Shown: piece after piece, positions 36,046 to 44,942 of the stretch
Layout: every line of letters starts with the position of its first letter
How positions within the stretch are numbered: the stretch's first letter is position 1
NCBI GenBank assembly: GCA_003223315.1
Contig: QHYR01000035.1
Location: 1 to 57,417 of the forward strand
Direction: 5' to 3'
Source of the DNA: Acidobacteriota bacterium
GTDB taxonomy: Bacteria; Acidobacteriota; Terriglobia; Acidiferrales; UBA7541
DNA: 57,417 nucleotides
The notes under the pieces: model-generated
Seen by the model: only the letters and a program-made list of their open reading frames with translations
What the model was told of the DNA's origin: nothing
Database searches by the model: none
Made by a program: the position numbers and the translations under genes

Positions 36046-39000
36046 GTGACTGTGATCAGTAGAGAACGGCTCAGGGAGCTTATCGTCAGGATCCTTCTGA
36101 TCGCCAGCTTGGCTGGCGCTTCTTCTTGTTTGTGGGCGCAATCCTCAACGACGGGAGCGTTGCGGGGCACGGTCATGGATCCAGGGGGCAAAGTCGTTCC
36201 GGGTGTGCTCGTCACTCTCTTCAGCACCACGACCAGGCAAGCGCAAATCACGATGACGGACGGGAATGGCCTGTATGGGTTCTCGTTGCTTCCCCCCGGG
36301 ACCTATGACGTGATCTTTTCTGCGGAAGGATTCAAGACCTCCGCGGCGATGTCCGTGACTGTAAATGTCACGGAGTCCCCTGAGCTGGATGCCCAGCTCG
36401 AGACCGGAGCGCCGGAAGAACGGGTTACCTGCCAGTGCCAGATCAGCCAGGCGGCAACGTCCTCGAACGGCACGTTGGTGGACAGCAAGACTCTTACGGC
36501 GGTCCCGCTAACGACGCGCAACTTCACACAGGTGATGTCGATGTCTTCAGGCTCCGCCGCCAGTGTTAATAATGCCGGGTTGCTCGGAGCTGGCTCCCAG
36601 GACGTAAATGTGAACGGCAGTACGGCGGTAGGTCTCTATACTGTAGATGGCGCGGCTTCCGCAAGCACAGTCCCCAACCCTGACACGATTACAGAATTTA
36701 AGATTCAGACTTCGCAATACGACGCCGGATATGGCACCAAGGTTCCCAACACCAATCTGGTAACCCAATCGGGTCAAAATGACTTTCACGGCGATGCTTG
36801 GGAATTCGTGCGCAACGACATCTTCAATGCCAATTCCTTTTTCCAGAATGCAAACGGGCGACCCAAAGCGACCTTGAAGCAGAACCAGTTCGGCGGCACG
36901 CTGGGCGGACCCATCAAGAAAGATAAACTGTTCTTCTTTGGGTCCTACCAGGGAACCCGGCAAATAGACGGCCTGGATAACACCGCCTCCTTAGATACGG
37001 TTATTCTTCCTCTCCTCACGAACGATCGCTCGGCGGCCACCATCGGTTCGCAATTCTGTCCAGCGAATAAGCCTGCGAATGTGCGGCCTTCCTACTTGAC
37101 CTTTGCGGGAGGAGTCGGTGCGGACCCGGCTGGTGTTGGGGAGGTGGCCTGCGACGGCCACAACATCAATCCCGTGGCCCTGAAGATACTGCAGTTGAAG
37201 CTGCCCGATGGCAGCTATCTGATCCCCACGCCTCAAACCATCCTGTCCAGCGGCGTGAATGCGGGTCTCGGGCTTTCCGCTTTTAGTCTTAAGTCCTCCT
37301 ATGATGAAAACCAATATCTGGCAAACCTTTCCTACGTCATTTCCAAAAATCACACGCTCACCGGCCGTCTCTACTACGCCACAGCTCACTTGTACAGAGC
37401 CTTCGGCTCCTTTTTTCTGCGTGCCCCGGAGACTCCGCCCACTCCGGGCTTTCCGGTGATACAGGACGACACGAACTTGATCACCAGCGCGCAACTCAGT
37501 TCGGTGTTGACACCGAACATTGCCAATGAAGCGCGCATGACTTTCACGGTCAATCGTTCCGACCCGACGCTTCCCGGCCTGCCTTCCGCGGCTTCCGTAG
37601 GCATGAAGCCGGCCAATCCGTTGGCTCCGCTGTTGCCGGATATCATCATGCGGGGACCGCTGGGAGACTTTCAGGCGGGGAATGTCCTCAGTGATTTTCT
37701 GAACTACAGCAAAACGTTTACCTGGGCGGACACTCTCTCCTGGACTCACGGCAGGCATACCACTCGTACTGGGGTCTTTGCTTTAACAGAGCCTTTGGAA
37801 TCGTCCAACATCAGTCTGGCTCGAGGAAGGCTTGCCTTTCAAAACTTCACTGATTTCTTGCTGGGACTGAGCGCGGCCCAGAACGGCAGTCCTCAGGGAC
37901 TCAGCAATATTCAATCCATTGAAGCCAATGAAGGCACGGGGCCAACGGGTAACGTCATACTTTTGCTGCGGTCCAACCATCTGGCCGCGTTTGTGGAGGA
38001 CGACATTAAAGTCAGTGGGCGCCTTACCCTCAATCTGGGTCTGCGCTGGGAATACCTGCCATCTTCGTTTAGCCGAGCCCACGACCTCGGCAATGCTTGG
38101 ACCTCGCTCCTCCAGACTGTGCCCATCCCGCCTGCTTCCGGCACGTATGCTGGAATCACCGTGCCGCCCGGCTACGATCCGAACCAAATCAATCCCTACA
38201 CGGGCCAACCCTTCGGGCCGCCTCCTCCCGGGGTGGTCGTACGACCCAACAATGGTTTCTACGAGAATGGCGCTCCGTGGGATACTTTCGCTCCGCGCTT
38301 CAGCTTTGCATGGCAACCCGGAAGCAAGCAAAGCCGCCTGGCCGTGCGCGGCGGCTATGGATGGTTTTATCAACCTCTCAGCGATAGGGGAAATGCGACG
38401 GGTACTCCATCGGAGAATATTCAGCCCTTCGCTCAACTTATCGGTAGTGGGGGAGCCAGCAATGGCGCCTCCACACTGCAAAATCCGTTCCCGCCGACGA
38501 CGCTCGGCTTCACGCTGCGAACCCCCACCTCACATCTGGATGACCGCACCATCGGACCCCACTTCGAAAATCCGAAGCTGCAGCAATGGAACCTCAACGT
38601 GCAGTATGCGCTCGCTAACAATTTAACTCTCGACCTCGGTTATGTTGGATCGCACGGCAACAATCTCTTTCTGCTGCATGGTTCGAACCAGCCCTTCCTG
38701 GCGACATCCGGCCAGCCGGTGAACTGCGGGCTGCCCAATACTGCGACGGGTTTGGGTGTGACTCCCGCTATCTTCGCCACGCTGGGTGTCGATGCATCGG
38801 GCTGCGTCACCACGAATACCTCCACCAACGCCTACCTGCGCGTCCCCATCGTCGGCGAGACGCCGACGGGTTTGCTCGCGCATCAGTATCTCGGCGGCTC
38901 CTGGTACCACAGCGCGCAGGCCACGCTGCGGCAGCAGGTGACCCACCGTCTCAGTTTTCAATTCGCTTATACCTTTTCCAAAGCTTTGGCCAACACCACG

Positions 39001-39624
39001 GTGTACAACGACCAGACAAATCTTGCTCTGGACTGGGCGCCGACGAATTTCGATCGGCGGCACCGCATGATTACAAACTTTAGCTACGATCTGCCCAGCC
39101 TGCTGAGAAAGGGATTCGTGGGCGCCGCCTCGCGCGGCTGGTCCATCTCCGGAATCGTCATCGTGCAAGGTGGAACGCCGGTGACTCTCACCGACAAAAA
39201 TGGCAGCGCGGTTTACGGTTTCGCCGGAACGGCTACCATCACAGTTTGTCCCGGTGCAACATACGGAGATCTCGTGACCTCTGGCGCTACCACGTCTCGT
39301 TTGCATAGTTGGTTTAATAAGTCGGCGATCTGCCCTGTTCCGGCAGTCGGCTCCGACGGGTCTTCGGGATACGGGAATACGGGTCAAGGCATCGTCAGGG
39401 GGCCGGAGCAGTTCAATACGGATGTCTCCATCGGCAAGACCACCACCGTGGGCGGACTGCGGGAAAACGCACAACTGGCGTTCCGCACGGAGTTCTACAA
39501 TGCTCTCAACCACCCCCAATTCGCCAACCCCGGAACAAATTTTGGCACCGCAAGCTTCGGCGTCATTACCCAAACCTCGGTGGCTCCTCGGCTCATTCAG
39601 TTCGGTTTGAAGTACATTTTCTAG
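36046..39624 (+). CDS. TonB-dependent receptor, Oar-like, N-terminal carboxypeptidase-regulatory-like domain
   Basis: 1192 aa; GALRGTVMDPGGKVVPGVLVTLFSTTTRQAQITMTDGNGLYGFSLLPPGTYDV, plug-like YTVDGAASASTVPNPDTITEFKIQTSQYDAGYG, C-terminal RLIQFGLKYIF. Confidence 0.92.
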   Translation: MTVISRERLRELIVRILLIASLAGASSCLWAQSSTTGALRGTVMDPGGKVVPGVLVTLFSTTTRQAQITMTDGNGLYGFSLLPPGTYDVIFSAEGFKTSAAMSVTVNVTESPELDAQLETGAPEERVTCQCQISQAATSSNGTLVDSKTLTAVPLTTRNFTQVMSMSSGSAASVNNAGLLGAGSQDVNVNGSTAVGLYTVDGAASASTVPNPDTITEFKIQTSQYDAGYGTKVPNTNLVTQSGQNDFHGDAWEFVRNDIFNANSFFQNANGRPKATLKQNQFGGTLGGPIKKDKLFFFGSYQGTRQIDGLDNTASLDTVILPLLTNDRSAATIGSQFCPANKPANVRPSYLTFAGGVGADPAGVGEVACDGHNINPVALKILQLKLPDGSYLIPTPQTILSSGVNAGLGLSAFSLKSSYDENQYLANLSYVISKNHTLTGRLYYATAHLYRAFGSFFLRAPETPPTPGFPVIQDDTNLITSAQLSSVLTPNIANEARMTFTVNRSDPTLPGLPSAASVGMKPANPLAPLLPDIIMRGPLGDFQAGNVLSDFLNYSKTFTWADTLSWTHGRHTTRTGVFALTEPLESSNISLARGRLAFQNFTDFLLGLSAAQNGSPQGLSNIQSIEANEGTGPTGNVILLLRSNHLAAFVEDDIKVSGRLTLNLGLRWEYLPSSFSRAHDLGNAWTSLLQTVPIPPASGTYAGITVPPGYDPNQINPYTGQPFGPPPPGVVVRPNNGFYENGAPWDTFAPRFSFAWQPGSKQSRLAVRGGYGWFYQPLSDRGNATGTPSENIQPFAQLIGSGGASNGASTLQNPFPPTTLGFTLRTPTSHLDDRTIGPHFENPKLQQWNLNVQYALANNLTLDLGYVGSHGNNLFLLHGSNQPFLATSGQPVNCGLPNTATGLGVTPAIFATLGVDASGCVTTNTSTNAYLRVPIVGETPTGLLAHQYLGGSWYHSAQATLRQQVTHRLSFQFAYTFSKALANTTVYNDQTNLALDWAPTNFDRRHRMITNFSYDLPSLLRKGFVGAASRGWSISGIVIVQGGTPVTLTDKNGSAVYGFAGTATITVCPGATYGDLVTSGATTSRLHSWFNKSAICPVPAVGSDGSSGYGNTGQGIVRGPEQFNTDVSIGKTTTVGGLRENAQLAFRTEFYNALNHPQFANPGTNFGTASFGVITQTSVAPRLIQFGLKYIF

Positions 39625-39775
39625 ATGTGCCGGGCATCCTGGCGCAGGGTTCTCATTTGCGGTGACACGAAGGTCTACCAATAGCGGCCTCGAACCCGTG
39701 GCAGCATAGACAACGCGGCCAGATCGTTTGCAAACCGCCGCAGAACAGCCGTCAGACTTCGAAAGCGGGTGCGCC

Positions 39776-40660
39776 TTAACTCTTTTTCGTCAGCTCGTTG
39801 TAAACCACAGTTGTATACGACGGGAACTGTGGCGCGCCGGGAGCGGCGGGCGTATCGGTTTCACCAAGCGCTTGTTTGACCTGGTCCAATGATTTGCCCT
39901 GCGCGACCAGCTTCTTGATCTCTTCGTGTCTGGCCTGCACTTTCGCGAGCCTCTGCTGCACATCAGCCTTGGTCTGCAGATCGCCATGGCCAGGAACGTA
40001 GGAGTCGGCGTTCAGCGAGGTAAGCCCTTTCACCGTCTGTATCCAGCCTTCTGAGGAGCCATTCTTTTCCGCATGAATGAGCGTATAGGGCTGGTTCGTG
40101 GTGATGATGTCCCCGGTGAATACGATTTTCTGTTCCGGCAGGTAAACCATGAGATCGCCGCTGGTATGCGCGGGCGCGTAATGGAGCAGATTGAGCTTCA
40201 CGCCATTAATGGTTAGATTTTCCTTATTCGCCACAGTCTTATTGGGCAGGCGATCTTGCGGGGCCGGATTCCGCGAACTGGCGGATGCCTCCATTTCCTT
40301 CTTGCAGCTTTCCTGGGAAATGATGGTCAAGCCGGCCGGAAATGCGGCGAGGCCGTTTACATGATCGCCATCGCTGTGCGTGAGGATGACGGTGGTTACC
40401 GGTTTAGGCGTGATTTTGGCGATCTCGGCGAGCATCTCCTTGGCCGATGCCGGAGTCGTTTTTGCGTCAATCACGATAACGCCATCCTTGCCCACGATGA
40501 TGCCGGTATTCCCCCCGGCGCCTCCTTGCGTCCAGTACACCCCGCCAGTCAAGGGCTTCACCGAGAGCGGCGGGGGTTGCTGCTGGGCATTCGCGAGGCC
40601 GGTAAATGCGACCGCGGCGAGAGCAATCGCGAAGACAAGACCAATTTTTTTAGCTGTCAT
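39776..40660 (-). CDS. MBL-fold metallo-hydrolase, exported
   Basis: Likely start ATG at 40660 (MTAKKIGLVFAIALAAVAFTGLANAQ); VILTHSDGDHVNGLAAFPAG, HYAPAHTSGDLMVYLPEQKIVFTGDII, YVPGHGDLQ. The ORF-track start at 41080 is probably too far upstream. Confidence 0.9.
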   Translation of the reverse strand: MTAKKIGLVFAIALAAVAFTGLANAQQQPPPLSVKPLTGGVYWTQGGAGGNTGIIVGKDGVIVIDAKTTPASAKEMLAEIAKITPKPVTTVILTHSDGDHVNGLAAFPAGLTIISQESCKKEMEASASSRNPAPQDRLPNKTVANKENLTINGVKLNLLHYAPAHTSGDLMVYLPEQKIVFTGDIITTNQPYTLIHAEKNGSSEGWIQTVKGLTSLNADSYVPGHGDLQTKADVQQRLAKVQARHEEIKKLVAQGKSLDQVKQALGETDTPAAPGAPQFPSYTTVVYNELTKKS

Positions 40661-40992
40661 GGAAGTTTCCTTTCCTCCGCTAAATTTCTCGTCGCAGATA
40701 ATGGGCGACGCGGATTTCCTGATCAGCGAGCATTCTACGCTCAGACAATCCAGGGCACAATCGGCTGTCTGGGGGGAGAAATCGCGCAATTTGGTGCCCG
40801 CAAGACTGTAACGAGACCGCGTATATGTCAAGCGACCCGATTTCGCTTGTGATTGCGCCTCAGCAGCGCACCAAGCAAAGCTCCAAGCTCCAAGGTTGAC
40901 ACCAGAAGACGACTCGCATATGGTCTGCCTCAGATACCAGTGGAAATCGGGAACTCGGTCAGGAATTGGGCTGAAACTAAGAAGAGGACACC

Positions 40993-43119
40993 ATGCCTGT
41001 ACTGAAAGCGAAGGTAAATTTCCGAGGGACGCTGAGAGTTCTCTGGCGCGGGCTTGCGCATCTGAGCATCGCCAGCGCAATCGTGACGGCTGCGATTCTG
41101 TCTGTCACTTCCGCTGCCGATGCGGGCATCACAAAAATCCAGATCATTTCGCGGGGGCCGGCGTTCGGTGGGTATTCATTTGCTAAGGTCGGCGCCTACG
41201 AACGGATCATCGGCAAGGGATTCGGCGAAGTCAGTCCGACCGACCGCCACAATGATGTGATCGTTGACCTCGGCCTTGCGCCGCGTAACGCCAACGGCAA
41301 AGTGGAGTACTCCTTCGATTTTTACATTCTGAAGCCGGCCGATCTGAGTAAGGGCAATCACAAAGTTTTCTACGAAGCTCCGAACCGCGGCAGTAAGCTT
41401 TTTGGCAATTTCAATCGATCGACGGGCGGCAATGACCCCTCGACATCCAGCGATCCAGCCGGCACGTTCCTGGCACCGCAAGGGTACACGATGGTTTGGA
41501 GCGGCTGGGACTTCGGGGCTGGGGCCGACAACTCCAATTTCAACCTGACGATCACGCTGCCGATCGCGAAGAATCCTGATGGTTCCTCCATCAGCGGGCC
41601 GGCCTATGAGTACATCGTCAGTCCGGGCGCTTCTTACACGTTGAACTACCTGCCGGCGACTCTGGACCAGACGAAGGCGACGCTGACCCATCGCGTTCAC
41701 TTGGATGACGTGCCACAAGTGGTCGCGGCATCCGGCTGGGAGTATACGAATAACGGCAGTGCCATCCGGTTGCTTCCCGCGGGTACAACTTTTATCGCGA
41801 ATGACATTTATGAATTTTTGTACCCGGCGAAAGACCCCAGGGTCAATGGAATCGGCTTCGCCGCAGTCCGAGACTTCAATTCATTTCTGCGTTACGCGAC
41901 AGCGGACAGCGCCGGCACGATGAATCCGCTGGCCGGAGACGTGACGCGGATTTACACGTTCGCAGTTTCGCAGCCGGGCCGGATGCTGAATGACTTTCGC
42001 AACCTGGGATTCAACGAGGATGAAAATGGCAGGATCGTTTTCGACGGCCTGTTGCAATGGATCGCCGCCGGGGATGGAATCAACATGAACTATCGTTTCT
42101 CCCAGCCGGGGCGCACCGAACGCAATCGCCAGGATCAGTTGTACATCGAAGGAGTGTTTCCGTTCGCCCACCAGCGGTTGACTGATCCGATCAGCGGCAA
42201 GACGGCCGGCCGCTACGACAAGTGCGCCAAGACGAAAACGTGCCCGCTCGGCATGGAGGTCTATTCCGCGAACGAATATTGGGTGAAGGCGGCGTCTCTC
42301 TTCACCACCGACCCTTCCGGCAAGATGGATCTTCCCGACCACCCGATGGCGCGCTACTACTTCATTTCCAGCGAGCAGCATGGCACAGGCAACCCCACAG
42401 CAAAAGGTAACTGCCAGCAGTTCCAGAATCCGCTGGATTCGGCGCCGGTGCTGCGCGCGTTGTGGGTCGCGCTGGACGAATGGTCAACGAAGGGCATCGC
42501 ACCGCCGCCCAGCGCGGTTCCTCGTTTGGCTGAAGGCACACTTGTGACGCCGTTGCCGCAGAGCAGGGTAGGCTTCCCGAAGATTCCGGGTGTCACCTAC
42601 ACAGGGCTGATGTCCACGCGATACTTGCTCAACTACGGTCCGCAGTTCTACAGCACGGGGGTCATGAAAATCAATCCACCAGCCGTCAGACCGCCCATCT
42701 TTAACAATCCGGAGAACGGGCCGATTTATCCGAGTTATGTGCCGAAGACCGACGCCGACGGCAACGACATCGCCGGTGTCCGCTTGCCCGACGTGACGGT
42801 GCCGCTCGCCACCTACACGGGCTGGGCTCTGCGATCGGGGCCGCAGGCGAACGACGGCTGCGAAGCGGCGGGACAATACATACCGTTCCCGAAGACCAAG
42901 GCCGAGCGCATGAATTCTGGCGATCCACGATTATCGGTCGAGGAACGGTATCCGTCTTTGTCGGCGTATTCCTCCGCAGTTGAAAAGGCCATAGACGAAA
43001 TGATTGCAAAACGGCTGATGCTGCCGGAAGACGGGGCGTCGAATGTGAACCGGCTTTTGCGGGTGGGGACGGCGACAGGCGCCCTCAAGTCGGACGCGTC
43101 CTCCGGGGACATCCATTAG
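40993..43119 (+). CDS. Alpha/beta-hydrolase-domain-containing exported protein (Abhydrolase_10-like)
   Basis: 708 aa; APQGYTMVWSGWDFGAG, YYFISSEQHGTGN, VALDEWSTKGIAPPPSAVPRLAEGTLV. Confidence 0.75.
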   Translation: MPVLKAKVNFRGTLRVLWRGLAHLSIASAIVTAAILSVTSAADAGITKIQIISRGPAFGGYSFAKVGAYERIIGKGFGEVSPTDRHNDVIVDLGLAPRNANGKVEYSFDFYILKPADLSKGNHKVFYEAPNRGSKLFGNFNRSTGGNDPSTSSDPAGTFLAPQGYTMVWSGWDFGAGADNSNFNLTITLPIAKNPDGSSISGPAYEYIVSPGASYTLNYLPATLDQTKATLTHRVHLDDVPQVVAASGWEYTNNGSAIRLLPAGTTFIANDIYEFLYPAKDPRVNGIGFAAVRDFNSFLRYATADSAGTMNPLAGDVTRIYTFAVSQPGRMLNDFRNLGFNEDENGRIVFDGLLQWIAAGDGINMNYRFSQPGRTERNRQDQLYIEGVFPFAHQRLTDPISGKTAGRYDKCAKTKTCPLGMEVYSANEYWVKAASLFTTDPSGKMDLPDHPMARYYFISSEQHGTGNPTAKGNCQQFQNPLDSAPVLRALWVALDEWSTKGIAPPPSAVPRLAEGTLVTPLPQSRVGFPKIPGVTYTGLMSTRYLLNYGPQFYSTGVMKINPPAVRPPIFNNPENGPIYPSYVPKTDADGNDIAGVRLPDVTVPLATYTGWALRSGPQANDGCEAAGQYIPFPKTKAERMNSGDPRLSVEERYPSLSAYSSAVEKAIDEMIAKRLMLPEDGASNVNRLLRVGTATGALKSDASSGDIH

Positions 43120-43236
43120 TCGGTACATTCCTAGCAGAGAAACAGGCGTACAATCGTGGCCAATTTTGAAGTCAAATAGCAGATTCCGGTTTGTTCTGGG
43201 ATGGCGCCGCCCTTCTGATGAAGGAGGTTTGACAAA

Positions 43237-44160
43237 ATGCGAAGCTTTGCGATTGTCAGCATTGCGCTGTTGGCGACGCTGCTAGCCCTCAGGCCGGTCG
43301 CGTTTGCGCAGCAAGGGGGCCCGGGCCAAACCGCGGATGCAAAGCCTCCACGGCCGGGGTTGGAGGTGCCCTTAGTGACTCCGGGACCGGGCTGGAAGGC
43401 CTGTCCGCACTGCGAGAACGAAGCTTATGCGGCGGAGGGCCGCAAGAAGGCGAACGTAGATACGCGCCCGTTTGATGTGCATGATATATCGGGAGTTTGG
43501 AACGGCAATCCCAATGACCTGACGATGAATGGCATTCCGCTGAATATGGCAGCGGTTCCGTCCTTCACTCCTTACGGACAGAAGTTATTCGAGGCCAACC
43601 AGAGCGACTCGCCCCAGTGGAATTCAAAGGATCCTCACAATATTTGTGATCCTATGGGTTGGCCACGGTCGCTAACATTCAACTTTGGATTTCAGTTCGT
43701 TGTATTGCCAGACCGCGTTTTACAATTCTTTGAGTGGGGTCATACGTGGCGGGACATCTGGACTGACGGGCGCAAACTGCCGCCGAATCCTCCGATTCCG
43801 CGATACTTAGGATATGCTGTCGGCAGGTGGGAAGGAGATACCTTCTTCGTGGAGTCGAATGGCTATGACGAAAGGTCCTGGCTTGCTCAAACTCCGGTTC
43901 AGCGTAGTGGAACCGGGAAACCGGGCGGCTATCCGCATAGCGACGAAATGCGGATCGAGGAGCGTTACAAGCGACTCAACTATGGAGTGCTTCAGGTAAC
44001 GCTGACGATTACCGACCCAAAGGTATATACGGCGCCTTGGACGACAACCGGCAGGGTTGCACTGATTCCCAATACTGAGCTGGCGGAAAATTTCTGCGTG
44101 CCTTCTGACAGCATTAATTTTAACAATGAGAATACGATACCCACAGTTCCGAAACAGTAA
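43237..44160 (+). CDS. Exported protein of unknown function, distant family-B relative
   Basis: [108 protein letters not shown]. Confidence 0.75.
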   Translation: MRSFAIVSIALLATLLALRPVAFAQQGGPGQTADAKPPRPGLEVPLVTPGPGWKACPHCENEAYAAEGRKKANVDTRPFDVHDISGVWNGNPNDLTMNGIPLNMAAVPSFTPYGQKLFEANQSDSPQWNSKDPHNICDPMGWPRSLTFNFGFQFVVLPDRVLQFFEWGHTWRDIWTDGRKLPPNPPIPRYLGYAVGRWEGDTFFVESNGYDERSWLAQTPVQRSGTGKPGGYPHSDEMRIEERYKRLNYGVLQVTLTITDPKVYTAPWTTTGRVALIPNTELAENFCVPSDSINFNNENTIPTVPKQ

Positions 44161-44209
44161 GGGTTGTCCTCGAATCTTTAGTGGCAATCTAAACAAGAGG
44201 AGGGGAAGT

Positions 44210-44653
44210 ATGTTGCGATTTATGCTCACGGTTGCAGTGCTGGCTGCTCTCGTTCTATTACCTATGTTGACCTCTCCTGTGCTGGCACATCACGGGAACG
44301 CAGCGTGGTCGACAAACGAGGTGACCCTAAAGGGTACTGTTGTGGACTATATTTGGAGAAATCCTCATGTGTTGCTCGTCTGGACCACAAAGGATGACAG
44401 CGGCAAAGCTGTGCAGTGGACCGGCGAAGTCGCTTCTCCAGAGTCCATGATGGCTGACGACGGTTGGACCAAACAGACGTTCAAGCCCGGCGATGAAATT
44501 GTTCTGGTCCTCCGCCCAGCGAAGTCAGGTGTACCCAATGGGGTGATCGACCAGATCAAGAGAGCCGATGGGACGGTGGTCATGCGGTACTCGCGGCAAG
44601 CCGGGTCCGGGTTAGCTTTACGATTCAACAGCTGGAAGGTCAGCCGAAGCTAA
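44210..44653 (+). CDS. DUF6152-like exported protein
   Basis: [97 protein letters not shown]. Confidence 0.8.
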   Translation: MLRFMLTVAVLAALVLLPMLTSPVLAHHGNAAWSTNEVTLKGTVVDYIWRNPHVLLVWTTKDDSGKAVQWTGEVASPESMMADDGWTKQTFKPGDEIVLVLRPAKSGVPNGVIDQIKRADGTVVMRYSRQAGSGLALRFNSWKVSRS

Positions 44654-44670
44654 CTCATTGCAAAGAAAAG

Positions 44671-44713
44671 TGGGCCCCCTAGGATTTGAACCTAGGACCA
44701 ACGGATTGTGAGT
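44671..44713 (-). repeat. tRNA 3'-half fragment, direct repeat of the tRNA(CAU) at 56949-57022 (candidate att site)
   Basis: TGGGCCC-c-CTAGGATTTGAACCTAGGACCAACGGATT-g-TGAGT matches 56949-56991 with 2 mismatches, including a 29-nt exact core (44679-44707 = 56957-56985). The tRNA 5' half is absent. Confidence 0.9.
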
Positions 44714-44942
44714 GCGTGCTTAGCGGTATGCACGAACCGGTTCTCCGCCATCAATTTGGACTCCAACTCGTTTCCTCCTGAAGAATTACATCTTTGATGT
44801 TGGATTCGTTTACCAAGACCCGAATTATCCACAGGTGGCTACATCACCGGCCAGGAGACAAGGGAACTCCAGAGCACGTGATCATCCTCCAGGAATCAAC
44901 TGTTTGTATGTCAGGAACTTAAAGAGCAGACCGTTCAACCTC

